A stretch of 64,000 nucleotides of DNA. Source: a virus. Under the pieces are notes generated by a model, which worked only from the letters and a program-made list of their open reading frames with translations, was not told where the DNA came from and did not search any database. The position numbers and the translations under genes are program-made. The stretch is taken from IMG/VR virus record IMGVR_UViG_3300005337_000019, positions 1-64,000 of that record; one strand, written 5' to 3'. Below are positions 1-7,819 of this stretch, piece by piece (position 1 is the stretch's first letter; every line of letters begins with the position of its first letter).

Positions 1-813
1 CCTACACTGCGTCCGTACTATGACGACGGGGCCGTGCAGATTTTCCACGGAGACTGCCGCGAGGTGATTCCTCAACTCGCTCCGCAGACGGTCGACCTGC
101 TGCTCACCGACCCGCCGTACGGTCAGCAGTTTCAGGGTCAGGCGCTCATCACCGCGAAGGCGAACATTCGCGCGGACGGTGCGCGCCAGGGCATGCGACT
201 CGTGCGGCAGATGCTCTTCGTGATCGTCGAAGAGGGCCGCGTCATGAAGCCCGACGCACACGCATATATGTTCTGTCATTGGGAGTCGTGGCCCGACTTC
301 TACGACGCCGCGAGCAGCTACATGAAGATTCAGAACGCGCTTGTGTGGTTCAAGAACCGCGGCGGCAGCGGAGACACCGAGTACGAGTACGCGCGCGATT
401 ACGAGGTGATCCTCTACGGCCTGACGGGGCGCGGCCGTCCGCTCGCAGGGCGACGCGACGGCGCGGTCATCGCCGGCATCCCGCCGGTGCTCGGTGATCG
501 GCTCCACCCGACCGAGAAGCCGGAGAAGCTGTTCCGGTATCTGATCGAGAAATCGTGTCCCGCCGGCGGCGTGGTGCTCGACCCGTTCGGTGGGGCAATG
601 CCCGCCGCGCGCGCGGCGAAGGCGAGCGGCCGTCGCGCGATCGTGATCGAGATCGAGGAGCGGTACTGCGAGATTGGCGCTGAGCTCATGCGCCAGACGC
701 CGCTCTTCACGCCGGCGCCGATCGCACCGCCGGCGGTGCAGATGGAGGGCGGCCTGTTCGGCGGCATGCCGGAGATCGCGCCCGATCCCGAGGAGGAGGC
801 GATCGTCGAATGA
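1..813 (+). CDS. DNA adenine/cytosine-N4 methyltransferase, 5' end outside the window
   Basis: Transfers a methyl group from S-adenosylmethionine to an exocyclic amino group in DNA. Catalytic motif DPPYG lies about 30 residues in, and the AdoMet-binding motif DPFGG follows near residue 190; this order (motif IV before motif I) marks the beta class. HPTEKP just before DPFGG is also typical. A GTG at 34 could start the protein, but the frame is open to base 1 and reads LRPYYDDGAV just before IFHGDC, the usual N-terminal beginning of this family, so the gene very probably begins upstream. No restriction enzyme is beside it; protection against host restriction is the likely role. It overlaps the next gene by 4 bases. 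Confidence 0.9.
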   Translation, partial: PTLRPYYDDGAVQIFHGDCREVIPQLAPQTVDLLLTDPPYGQQFQGQALITAKANIRADGARQGMRLVRQMLFVIVEEGRVMKPDAHAYMFCHWESWPDFYDAASSYMKIQNALVWFKNRGGSGDTEYEYARDYEVILYGLTGRGRPLAGRRDGAVIAGIPPVLGDRLHPTEKPEKLFRYLIEKSCPAGGVVLDPFGGAMPAARAAKASGRRAIVIEIEERYCEIGAELMRQTPLFTPAPIAPPAVQMEGGLFGGMPEIAPDPEEEAIVE

Positions 814-1340
814 GCACCGCGTGGCACGAGTTCAAAGGCGGTGGGCTCTGGTGCGACGTGCGCGGGTGCGGGCAGCCACGCGGCGCCGCCGTTCATCAGA
901 AGTCGGTGCCGGCGCCACCGTCGACGGAGACCGCGCGGCCACACCGCTACGTCGCCAACCCGCCGTGCTGCACGTTCCCCTTCGACGCAACGGTGCATCT
1001 CGAGACGCGGTACGACCACGCGCCAGGTGCGCACACGATCGATGAGGCGTACGAAGAGTTTCACCGGAACAATCCGCGCGTGTTCGACGAGCTCGTAAAG
1101 CTGGCGCGCGAGGCGCGCGAAGCCGGCGCAACGCATTACGGAATCGCCGCGCTGTTCGAAGTGCTCCGGTGGCACCGCCTGAAGAGCGGCGAGGTGATCC
1201 CCGATGACGACGGCTTCAAACTGAACAACAATCTCCGGGCGGTCTACGCCCGAAAGATCATGGAGCAACATCTGGAGCTCGCCGGATTTTTCCGGACCCG
1301 AGCTCGAGCAGGAGAGGAGACGACAGAGAGCAATGGATAA
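810..1340 (+). CDS. hypothetical protein, 176 aa
   Basis: The start overlaps the methyltransferase stop (ATGA) behind a purine-rich GAGGAGGAG site. The N-terminal third has CDVRGC and CC pairs that could bind metal. The C-terminal two thirds (about 75-170) is predicted helical, with IDEAYEEFHRNNPRVFDEL and LRAVYARKIMEQHLELAGFF, a pattern I recall from uncharacterised phage proteins of early regions. No catalytic motif is recognisable. Its place between a methyltransferase and a DUF1937 enzyme suggests a host-takeover or DNA-modification module, but the function is unknown. Confidence 0.75.
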   Translation: MSTAWHEFKGGGLWCDVRGCGQPRGAAVHQKSVPAPPSTETARPHRYVANPPCCTFPFDATVHLETRYDHAPGAHTIDEAYEEFHRNNPRVFDELVKLAREAREAGATHYGIAALFEVLRWHRLKSGEVIPDDDGFKLNNNLRAVYARKIMEQHLELAGFFRTRARAGEETTESNG

Positions 1341-1956
1341 CAGAAAGTTGATGGGCATCATCCGCGCCCTGGTCGGCGACGAAGAGTGTTACGAGACCGT
1401 CGCGCGCGGTCGCGACAGCATGGTGTCAGCACACTGCACGAACATCGTGACGCATGTCGGTACGAGCGGCGACGCGCGCTGCGCCGAGCACTTGGCGCAT
1501 TTCACGGAACAGGGCGAGGAGTATGTGTCGATCGTCGACGAGTGCGCGACACGGGATGGCGCCACACGTCAACTCGTCTACCTCGCATGTCCCTACTCCC
1601 ATCCGGACCGCGCTGTCCGCGCGGAGCGGTTCAACGCCGCAAACAAGGCCGCCGGCGTTCTCATGTCCCACGGCTTCTTCGCGTTCTCGCCCATCTCGCA
1701 CACCCATCCGATCGCCGAGGAATGCGAGCTTCCGAAAGGGTGGGACTTCTGGCAAGCCTTCGACCGCGCATATCTCGCGAACACGCGAATGCTGGTCGTG
1801 CTCTGCATCGACGGATGGCGTGAGAGCACAGGGGTCACGGCGGAGATCGCGATCGCGAAGGAGCTCGGCATTCCGATCACCTACATGCTGAGCACGGACG
1901 GCCTGATGACCGACGAGGAGCCGTCCGCGATTCTGACCGCAGCCGGTTCGTCATAG
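1333..1956 (+). CDS. DUF1937-family protein
   Basis: Residues about 80-180 match the DUF1937 pattern: VYLACPYSHPD at the first strand, then FSPISHTHPIAE, DFWQAFDRAYLANTRMLVVL and GVTAEIAIAKELGIPI. The family is thought to share the Rossmann-like fold of nucleoside 2-deoxyribosyltransferases; its substrate is not established. The first 75 residues carry Cys/His residues (CTNIVTHVG, CAEHLAHF) and look like an added small domain. It overlaps the previous gene by 8 bases and is followed at once by a promoter, so it ends a co-translated group of three. A nucleotide-related enzymatic role is likely, unproven. Confidence 0.75.
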   Translation: MDNRKLMGIIRALVGDEECYETVARGRDSMVSAHCTNIVTHVGTSGDARCAEHLAHFTEQGEEYVSIVDECATRDGATRQLVYLACPYSHPDRAVRAERFNAANKAAGVLMSHGFFAFSPISHTHPIAEECELPKGWDFWQAFDRAYLANTRMLVVLCIDGWRESTGVTAEIAIAKELGIPITYMLSTDGLMTDEEPSAILTAAGSS

Positions 1957-1971
1957 TGTAGAATGCGCGCC
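1946..1971 (+). promoter_or_regulatory. class II (TTCGTCAT/TAGAAT) promoter
   Basis: TTCGTCATAG lies directly before TGTAGAATGCG; the -10 is TAGAAT at 1959-1964 with TG just before it. The downstream ATG at 1972 is only 7 bases after the -10, so the transcript would be leaderless. The same TTCGTCAT-plus-TA(T/G)AAT(GCG) arrangement recurs at seven other places in the window. There is no good -35. Confidence 0.6.
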
Positions 1972-2442
1972 ATGGAAGAAACCGACACGAAGCCCACCCG
2001 ATTCAACCGCATGCGCGTAGCGGCCCTTTGCATCGTGGGCACGCTGCTGATCGGCGCACTTTGCTATGGCGCCTACCGGTTCATTGGCGTGCCGATCGTT
2101 CATGCCGTCGCCTACGCATGGCGCGCGATCACGACACTTTTCGGGACGGCGGACCCCAATCTGCGGCTGATCGTCGTCGTCGTTCTGATTCTCGGCATCG
2201 TGTTCGCCGCATCCCGCCGATCGGGTGGCGCATCGACCGACGAACCGCAGCAAAGTCCCGAGGCCTTCATGCTTCACGTCGTGGGAGAAAACTTCCGGCC
2301 GACGAGCATCATTCAAGTGAACATGTCGCCGGTCGCAACGACATTCGTCGCGCCGACGCATCTGACCGCGTACATCAGGCGCGAGATGATCATCAGCAAT
2401 CGCGATGGCGTACCGTCGATGATCATCAGCGTCAAGCGATAG
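1972..2442 (+). CDS. membrane protein with IPT-like extracytoplasmic domain
   Basis: Two hydrophobic segments (about 17-40 and 65-80) are followed by a ~70-residue soluble tail. That tail reads LHVVGENFRPTSIIQVN and then TTFVAPTHLTAYI. This matches an IPT/TIG repeat (VTGTNFxxSSxVxxNG..TTFVSSTQLTATI) such as those that fill the large fibre gene at 59231-63172. I chose ATG 1972 (MEETDTK) over an in-frame upstream start because it sits just after the -10 at 1959-1964, implying a leaderless message. A membrane-anchored adhesin-type domain made from an early-type promoter could alter the infected cell surface, for example superinfection exclusion; that role is inference. Confidence 0.65.
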   Translation: MEETDTKPTRFNRMRVAALCIVGTLLIGALCYGAYRFIGVPIVHAVAYAWRAITTLFGTADPNLRLIVVVVLILGIVFAASRRSGGASTDEPQQSPEAFMLHVVGENFRPTSIIQVNMSPVATTFVAPTHLTAYIRREMIISNRDGVPSMIISVKR

Positions 2443-2516
2443 CACCCATCGAACAAGTCGGCCCGACCGGCGATGACCGCCGGCGCGCCGCAAAAATGAA
2501 AGGAGACGAACCCCGA

Positions 2517-3110
2517 ATGAACGACCCTAAGCAGATACCCCCTCCGGATACTCCACCCGACACGCAGCCAGGTAATGGCGCCATCCGCACGCCCGATACC
2601 CCGCCACCCGGCGACGCCGATCAGCAGTCCACCGGCGGCGAGAAGGCCGAGGGCGCCGAGCCCGGACCTGAGCCGCAGACGGAAGCCGATGTCGAACTGC
2701 AGACGCAGGTGATCGACCCGGCCGACATCAAAGAGCGCGAGACGCCGGACGCGATCTCCCACACCGTTCCGCTCGACGTGGCAACGCTCGACGACTTCGC
2801 CGATCACGTCGGCGACGACTTCGCGCCCGTCGTCCGCCGCTTCCTGAATCAGCATCCCGGCGTACGGCCCATGATCACGGTGGCCGTCCACGCGCAGGAT
2901 GCGATCGGACACGCACACGACTTCGACGCCGAGAAGAAGCTGGCGCTGGAAGCGGTGAACGAGCTGACGCGTCTCACCACGCACGTTCGCAACCGTTTCC
3001 CGAATTCCGCCGGCGGCAACATCGTCGACACCGTGATTCACCTGCTCGCGCAGGGGCACCCGCAGTCGGCCGCCGATGCCGGCCTCGCAGCGGCCAACGC
3101 TGGCCGGTAG
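2517..3110 (+). CDS. hypothetical protein with disordered Pro-rich N terminus, 197 aa
   Basis: Begins at ATG 2517 with AAAGGAG upstream. The first ~75 residues are Pro/Asp/Gly/Glu-rich and probably disordered; residues 85-197 look helical (LDDFADHVGDDFAPVVRRFL, EKKLALEAVNELTRLTTHV). No transmembrane segment and no known motif are visible. It lies between a membrane protein and an exported protein. Function not recognised. Confidence 0.7.
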   Translation: MNDPKQIPPPDTPPDTQPGNGAIRTPDTPPPGDADQQSTGGEKAEGAEPGPEPQTEADVELQTQVIDPADIKERETPDAISHTVPLDVATLDDFADHVGDDFAPVVRRFLNQHPGVRPMITVAVHAQDAIGHAHDFDAEKKLALEAVNELTRLTTHVRNRFPNSAGGNIVDTVIHLLAQGHPQSAADAGLAAANAGR

Positions 3111-3134
3111 AATTCGCAACGCAAAGGAGGATCG

Positions 3135-3596
3135 ATGCGTCTCTCTCGCAATCTCGCATTTCTGCTCATGGTGCTCGTGGCTCTGCCGCTCTTCGCGTGG
3201 ACCACTGAGCCGGTCATCCCGAACGTCAGCTTCACCGCCGCCGGCGACGCCAACGTGACCGGCGTCGTCGTGACCGACTACTCGTACGCAACGGGCAGCG
3301 GCAACGTCATGCACATTTCCGTTTCGATGACGGGCAATCTCTCCGAAGCCGCGCCTGAGCTCTACGTGAACATTCCCGGCGCCATGCGGTCTAACAGATC
3401 GCACCGCAGCGGCGGCGTGAATCTCACGGTCGGCAACGCGCGACCCGATGCCGAATGGTCGACCGCCGGGACGCAGATCGTGATCAAGCGCCGCGATGGA
3501 CAGCAGATCACGGCCGGTCCGGTTTCGGTCGACTTCGTCATCGCCATCGACGCAAGCCCACGCTCATCCACACCGCCTACCGATACCGATCTGTAG
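3135..3596 (+). CDS. exported protein, 153 aa
   Basis: A strong site (AAAGGAGG) precedes ATG 3135. The N terminus MRLSRNLAFLLMVLVALPLFAW is a clear signal sequence with Arg residues, a long hydrophobic core and no lipobox Cys. The mature part is Gly/Ser/Val-rich and beta-like (VTGVVVTDYSYATGSGNV, HISVSMTGNL), as in secreted or surface proteins. It is the last gene before a strong terminator. A signal peptide on a phage protein suggests action in the periplasm or at the surface of the infected cell. No homologue recognised. Confidence 0.75.
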   Translation: MRLSRNLAFLLMVLVALPLFAWTTEPVIPNVSFTAAGDANVTGVVVTDYSYATGSGNVMHISVSMTGNLSEAAPELYVNIPGAMRSNRSHRSGGVNLTVGNARPDAEWSTAGTQIVIKRRDGQQITAGPVSVDFVIAIDASPRSSTPPTDTDL

Positions 3597-3629
3597 CCGC
3601 GCCACGCCACCCTTCCCCAACTGCCACGA

Positions 3630-3664
3630 CAGGGCGCCTCGCAAGGGGCGCCCTGTTCGTTTTT
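3630..3664 (+). terminator. rho-independent terminator
   Basis: CAGGGCGCC (3630-3638) pairs with GGCGCCCTG (3647-3655), a 9-bp GC-rich stem, followed by TTCGTTTTT. It closes the first transcription block just before the late promoter. Confidence 0.9.
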
Positions 3665-3684
3665 CCACTTGATTTTTTCCGGCA

Positions 3685-3717
3685 ACTTGCGAAGTCCCAT
3701 GCGGTTTGTGCGACTCT
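3685..3717 (+). promoter_or_regulatory. late promoter motif, copy 1
   Basis: ACTTGCGAAGTC, 8 bases, then TTTGTGCGACTCT. The same two boxes with exactly the same 8-base gap occur at 32938-32970 and 44561-44593, each ahead of virion genes. Copy 1 precedes the run leading to the terminase large subunit and sits directly after a terminator. It does not look like a normal TTGACA/TATAAT promoter, so a phage sigma factor or activator is likely. Confidence 0.7.
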
Positions 3718-3773
3718 CCTGAAAACGGCCCCGGTCAAATCGGTCCCGCGGCCAACAATCGAGGAGGTTCGCA

Positions 3774-4775
3774 ATGCGTCGTTTCCCGACTCTCGGATTC
3801 GTTCTCGCCGTGCTGTGCATGGCCCTTTCGGTGGAGACCGCCCGCGCGGGCGATGTCTCGCCGGGCAAGCTGTTCTACGCGAAGAAGACCGCCGCCTACG
3901 GCAACACCACGCCGGGATCTCACTGGCGCTCGGAGATTGCCTTCGCAGCTCCTCTCGACGCCTCGGTGTCGTTCAGCCTCACGGGATGTGTCCGCGTCGG
4001 ACCGAGCCCGTGCGAAGGGCTTCAGATCGCCAAGGGTGGAGCTCGAGTCTTCGGAGCCGATTTCGTCACGCAGAACTTCAACGGTCCCACCATCGGTGTG
4101 GTCGACGTTCCGGTTGGCCTGTGGTCCGCGAGCTCGTTCCTCGAGTTCAACGACGGCACGACCGACATCGCATTCACCGCGCCGCAGATGCGCTGGGTGC
4201 TCGACAACAAACTGGACGACTACCGCGCCGCGACTGCCGCGCGTACGGGCGAGAAATCGACGTGCGCGACGTTTTTCAACGACAGCACGCAGCCGACCGC
4301 CGTGCAGATCATCAGCTATGGCGCTGACGGCCAACGCGCAAAGACTGTGGACGGCAACACCCCGCCGATCGATGTCTACGTCATCCCGGCCAACTCCGCA
4401 GCGCAGGGGTGCCTCGCTGACTGGTACACGCCGGACGGGAAGGAGCTCATCGCGAAAGGAGCGACCTTCGATGCCGGCAGTGTGCGCCTTTCGTTCGGTT
4501 GCGCTGGCGTCGGCCCGTGCCCGGCGCCGCAGCGAACGTGGTTCCTCGTCACGAAGGGGCCGCTCTCGGGTAAAGGCGCGACCGTCGAAACGCTTCCCGT
4601 TCAGAACGTCGGACCGGTGGAAGCGACCACCGCGAGCGTCGTGGCCCAGGCCGCCGCCGGCGCCGACTACCGCGACGCGTTAGTTCGTGTGCACGGCGAT
4701 CCGTCGCCGCAGATGGCGGCCGCCATCGCGGAACACAACGCCATCGTGCGACGGATGCGCAGCGGGGCGGAGTAG
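3774..4775 (+). CDS. exported protein, 333 aa
   Basis: GAGGAGG lies just before ATG 3774. MRRFPTLGFVLAVLCMALS is a signal sequence with probable cleavage after ARA (about residue 25). The mature part is Cys-containing (CVRVGPSPC, CATFFND, CAGVGPCPAP), suggesting disulfides, and is probably beta-rich. It heads the late transcript leading to the packaging genes, so it may be a surface or virion-associated protein, yet a cleavable signal would send it out of the cytoplasm. No family recognised. Confidence 0.75.
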   Translation: MRRFPTLGFVLAVLCMALSVETARAGDVSPGKLFYAKKTAAYGNTTPGSHWRSEIAFAAPLDASVSFSLTGCVRVGPSPCEGLQIAKGGARVFGADFVTQNFNGPTIGVVDVPVGLWSASSFLEFNDGTTDIAFTAPQMRWVLDNKLDDYRAATAARTGEKSTCATFFNDSTQPTAVQIISYGADGQRAKTVDGNTPPIDVYVIPANSAAQGCLADWYTPDGKELIAKGATFDAGSVRLSFGCAGVGPCPAPQRTWFLVTKGPLSGKGATVETLPVQNVGPVEATTASVVAQAAAGADYRDALVRVHGDPSPQMAAAIAEHNAIVRRMRSGAE

Positions 4776-4793
4776 CCGGCTACGGGAGCGAAT

Positions 4794-4982
4794 GTGGATG
4801 ACCGCATCCGCCGCATTTACCGGACTCTCCGTGGTGACCGCGGGCGACTGCAGCACAACGTGCTCGCCGCCATGGTCGCCCGCGGGGCCCGCGGTGCGGC
4901 GGATGTAGCCGAGGCAACGGATGGCGACGAAGAAGAAGGAGCCGAAGAAGACAGCACCCCCGCGCCGCAAGGGCAGCGGTGA
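4794..4982 (+). CDS. small hypothetical protein, 62 aa
   Basis: GTG start at 4794 with GGGAG five bases upstream. The N-terminal half is basic and helical (MDDRIRRIYRTLRG, VLAAMVARGARG), the C-terminal tail acidic (DGDEEEGAEED). The last 62 bases overlap the next gene in another frame, which lowers confidence. It sits ahead of the putative small terminase, so a packaging-related role is possible; unknown. Confidence 0.45.
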   Translation: MDDRIRRIYRTLRGDRGRLQHNVLAAMVARGARGAADVAEATDGDEEEGAEEDSTPAPQGQR

Positions 4983-5364
4983 GGACCGCTACCCGCGCCA
5001 GGAGAAGGGACGCTTCGGCAAATCCACCCCCGACCATCCGAACCCCGGAAAACCGATCGGAGCGACGAACTGGTCGAACCGCAAGATCGCGGAAATCGCG
5101 CGTGATTACCTCGACCGCGGCGGCGATGACGCGATTCGGTTCCTGCTCACGCAGCGCAAGAACCCGGCTGTTCTTCTCGCGACCGTCGAGTTTTTGACCG
5201 AACGCGCGGACGGCAAGGCGCCGCAAGTCGTCAAGCACGGGCTCGATCCGGAATCGCCGGAGGGAATGATCCTGGCGATGTGCGGCCAGGCGCTTCCGGG
5301 ACAAGCCGGCAACAGCAACGAAAGCAATGGCAGTGGCAGCGACGAAAAAACAAAAAGGCCGTGA
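4921..5364 (+). CDS. probable small terminase or DUF5681-like DNA-binding protein
   Basis: A basic N terminus (MATKKKEPKKTAPPRRKG) leads into NPGKPIGATNWSNRKIAEIA and a helical segment DYLDRGGDDAIRFLLTQR, then TVEFLTERADGKAPQVV. The last phrase (target elements followed by EFLxxRxxGKxPQ) is common in phage small terminase and DUF5681-type proteins encoded upstream of the large subunit. The location, two genes before the large terminase, fits. The C terminus is a Gly/Asn/Ser-rich tail. No ATPase motif, as expected for a DNA-recognition subunit. Identification is from pattern memory and context only. Confidence 0.6.
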   Translation: MATKKKEPKKTAPPRRKGSGEDRYPRQEKGRFGKSTPDHPNPGKPIGATNWSNRKIAEIARDYLDRGGDDAIRFLLTQRKNPAVLLATVEFLTERADGKAPQVVKHGLDPESPEGMILAMCGQALPGQAGNSNESNGSGSDEKTKRP

Positions 5365-5375
5365 GGGAGGGAGAC

Positions 5376-5762
5376 ATGCAGCATCGCCGCGCAACTGACA
5401 CCGCCGAATTCCCCGGAATCGAGCACGAGCGAGACAGCGACACCGCACAGGTAGCACGACACATCCTCGGCATGCCGCTGAACGCGCTCATCGCGATCGG
5501 ATCGCTGATCGTGGCGCTGTTCGGCGTGTGGCTCGCGCAGGACCGCGCGATCGCCGCCGAGACGTTGAAGCAACAGCAAACTGAGGAGCGCGTTCGAAAG
5601 CTCGAGCAGAAAGACGAGAAACGTTCCGACGCGGACGGCGACCTGAAGGCCGCGCTGACGCGCATCGAGGGGTCCGTGAACGCCCTGAACGACACGGTGA
5701 AGGACGTGAAGGAACGCGTCGTCCGTATCGAGGATCACCAGCAGCAGGGCGGCGGAAAGTGA
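5376..5762 (+). CDS. single-span membrane protein with coiled coil (holin-like candidate)
   Basis: AGGGAGG precedes ATG 5376. After ~40 polar residues comes one transmembrane segment (NALIAIGSLIVALFGVWLA, about 40-60), then an uninterrupted heptad-like helix (QQQTEERVRKLEQKDEK to VKDVKERVVRIEDHQQ, about 65-122). Small proteins with one span plus a coiled coil occur among phage holin/XhlA-like and membrane-tethering proteins. The muramidase lies far away (35328), so lysis is only one possibility; a packaging or injection role is another. Confidence 0.65.
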   Translation: MQHRRATDTAEFPGIEHERDSDTAQVARHILGMPLNALIAIGSLIVALFGVWLAQDRAIAAETLKQQQTEERVRKLEQKDEKRSDADGDLKAALTRIEGSVNALNDTVKDVKERVVRIEDHQQQGGGK

Positions 5763-5813
5763 TGAGGGGGTAGAGCGCGGCCCGACCCGCGCGACGGCAG
5801 GGCCGCCGGCGCA

Positions 5814-7391
5814 ATGGATTTATCCGTCCGCACGCTCATCGGGCAGAAGCTCGAGACCTGGTATCACGATCCCGTAGCGATGTGCTACGACGTGCTGCCG
5901 AGGGAAGAGCGTCCGCGCCCGCAGCAGCAGGAAATCCTGCATGCGATTTGGGCGAACGATGCCGTGCTCTGCGCCGCGCATCGCGGCTGGGGCAAGTCGC
6001 GCACCGAGGCATACGCCGGCATCTGCTTTCTGCCCACGCACGCCAACTCTCTTCTCTTCACGATCGCGCCGACGTGGGAACAAGTCCTCAAGGGCGTGTG
6101 GATCGACATCCGGCACCTGTGGGCCGTGTCGAAGCTGCCGAGCATCTTCCCGCAATGGCGCGTGATGACGCACGAGATCGTGACGCACCCGCTCACACCG
6201 AAATGGCGGGGCGTCGGTGTCGCTGCCTCGGAAGTGCAGAACGTCGAAGGTCAGCATCCGGCGGCGGGACGCCCTGCGATGGTACTCGCCGACGAGTGCA
6301 AAGCGATCGGCGACGAATTCCGCGAGTCCGTCAAGGGCATGCTCAAACACCCGGAGTCGCGTTTCGTGGGCATCGGTACGCCTGGCATTCCGTTCGGCTG
6401 GTTCTACGAAGGCTTCACGTCGAAGCGGCGCAACTACAAGACGTTTCAATTCCGCGGCGATCAGTCGCCGGATCCCGAGATCAGAGCGCACGTAGAGAAA
6501 ATCGGGAACGAGGTGGGATGGGACGATCCATTCTTCCGGCAGCAGTGGCTCGCGGAATTCACCGGCGCCGACGAGGGCGTCATCATCCCGCTCAAGATCG
6601 TGCAGCCGGCCATCGGCCGGAAGTTCGCGTACTCGTCCACCTGGCGCAAGATCATGAGCGTCGATCCCGCCGGCAAGGGCGCGGATCACACGGTGGTGAC
6701 GTATCGATACGGCCCCGTCACGATCAAACAGAAGGCGTGGCAGGGCTGGGACATCATCAAGAGCGAGCGCGAGGTGATCGCGCTGATTCTGGAGTGGCGT
6801 CCCGAGCGCGTTGTTATCGACGAGACGGGACTCGGCGAAGGCATCGTGTCGCACGTGCGCGACGCTCTACAGGGCAGCGGAATCGAAGTCGTGGCGTACC
6901 GCAGCGGCGATCGACCGCGCGATCGCGAACGCTATGAGAACCGCAAAGCCGAAGACGTATACGCGCTGCGCGAGAAGTACAGAGAGGGCGCGAAGGAGAT
7001 CGAGAAGGCGCATGCCGAGCTGCGCGCTCGACTCGCCCACCTGCGCCTGCAGGACGACGTGGTCACGAAAACATTCGACTACATTCATCGCCTGACGTAC
7101 GGAAACTATTCGGCCGAGCAGATCGCGGCGGTTCGTCCGGGATCACCCGCGGCGATGGCGCTCGCCGACGAGATCGCAAAGAAGCTGACGGTCGGCATCG
7201 GCATCAGCGTGCCGAACGAGCCGAACCTGGTCGGTCAGACATGCTCGTGGACGGCGACACGATCAAAGGCGAGCCGCACGATGGTGGTCGATCCGAAGGA
7301 CTCACCGGATTACGCCGACAGCGACATGATGGCGTACGCGGTCGACACGATCGGCTCCTCGCTCAAGGGCACTGACCTGAGCCTGCTCTGA
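5814..7391 (+). CDS. terL: terminase large subunit
   Basis: ATP-driven DNA-packaging motor with a nuclease that cuts the concatemer and docks on the portal. The ATPase domain has a Walker A variant HRGWGKS (56-62) and Walker B MVLADE (156-161). The C-terminal RNase-H-like nuclease has acidic residues in MSVDPAG (D284), VVIDETG (D336) and the YADSDMMAYA segment near the C terminus. The length of 525 residues is usual. It is followed, unusually, by a separate small transcription unit (7391-7950) before the portal gene. Confidence 0.95.
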   Translation: MDLSVRTLIGQKLETWYHDPVAMCYDVLPREERPRPQQQEILHAIWANDAVLCAAHRGWGKSRTEAYAGICFLPTHANSLLFTIAPTWEQVLKGVWIDIRHLWAVSKLPSIFPQWRVMTHEIVTHPLTPKWRGVGVAASEVQNVEGQHPAAGRPAMVLADECKAIGDEFRESVKGMLKHPESRFVGIGTPGIPFGWFYEGFTSKRRNYKTFQFRGDQSPDPEIRAHVEKIGNEVGWDDPFFRQQWLAEFTGADEGVIIPLKIVQPAIGRKFAYSSTWRKIMSVDPAGKGADHTVVTYRYGPVTIKQKAWQGWDIIKSEREVIALILEWRPERVVIDETGLGEGIVSHVRDALQGSGIEVVAYRSGDRPRDRERYENRKAEDVYALREKYREGAKEIEKAHAELRARLAHLRLQDDVVTKTFDYIHRLTYGNYSAEQIAAVRPGSPAAMALADEIAKKLTVGIGISVPNEPNLVGQTCSWTATRSKASRTMVVDPKDSPDYADSDMMAYAVDTIGSSLKGTDLSLL

Positions 7392-7409
7392 TTCGGCGTC
7401 GTGTAGAAT
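7391..7409 (+). promoter_or_regulatory. class II promoter
   Basis: ATTCGGCGTCGTG joined to TAGAAT (7404-7409) then GCG. It starts just after the terminase stop and serves the structured leader and the gene at 7529. The upstream element is nearly identical to the one on the other strand at 63529-63547 (ATTCGGCGTGATG). Confidence 0.6.
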
Positions 7410-7417
7410 GCGACCGA

Positions 7418-7506
7418 GTCAGCGCGGTCCATGGTGTCGGAGGAGACCTCCGGACTGGCGCTCTTCGGGCACGTCGGAATGCCACATGAAACAGCGCCGC
7501 GCTGAC
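7418..7506 (+). ncRNA. structured leader RNA
   Basis: GTCAGCGCGG (7418-7427) pairs perfectly with CCGCGCTGAC (7497-7506). This 10-bp stem closes an 89-base element that also holds the hairpin CGGAGG-aga-CCTCCG (7438-7452) and a further GC-rich portion. It begins about 9 bases after the -10 and ends 22 bases before the ATG at 7529, so it would be the 5' leader. It could be a cis-regulator or a processed small RNA. No known riboswitch class was recognised. Confidence 0.55.
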
Positions 7507-7528
7507 ATCATTCGATTGAGGTGAACTG

Positions 7529-7777
7529 ATGGAGCAGACCTTTCAGGAACGAATCGAGAAGAAGCCGGACGGCACGCCGCGCCACCCTTCGACCACCGCC
7601 GTGCTGCGGCACTTCAAGTTCGACCATCTGCCGGCACATCTTCAGGCCGTGAGCGAGCCGTGTTCGCGCCTGGCGTTCAAGATGGCGGACGAGCTTCCGG
7701 AGGGACCGGACCTGACGTGCGGTCTGCGCGACCTGCTTACGGCGAAAGACAACTTCGTCCGGTCGCTGGTCAAGTAG
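7529..7777 (+). CDS. small helical protein, Acb2/Tad1-hairpin-like candidate, 82 aa
   Basis: Starts at ATG 7529 with a GAGGTGAA site. The protein has a polar N terminus, then two predicted helices: HLPAHLQAVSEPCSRLAFKM and, after ELPEGPDLT, CGLRDLLTAKDNFVRSLV. This size and pattern (start of a long helix, ELPEGPEL-like turn, LRxLLxAKDxxVR) occur in many small phage proteins. They resemble the helical-hairpin family that includes the cyclic-nucleotide sponges Acb2 and Tad1. The resemblance is by eye only. It has its own promoter, structured leader and terminator, so it is expressed independently of the packaging genes. Confidence 0.7.
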   Translation: MEQTFQERIEKKPDGTPRHPSTTAVLRHFKFDHLPAHLQAVSEPCSRLAFKMADELPEGPDLTCGLRDLLTAKDNFVRSLVK

Positions 7778-7819
7778 AACGGTCGCCCGTGCGTCATCCG
7801 CCGCGGATTGATCACCGCC

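Noticed and set aside
414-1361. Minus-strand 315-codon frame at the left end
   Set aside because: Antisense to the methyltransferase and the next gene; no start signal or family match.
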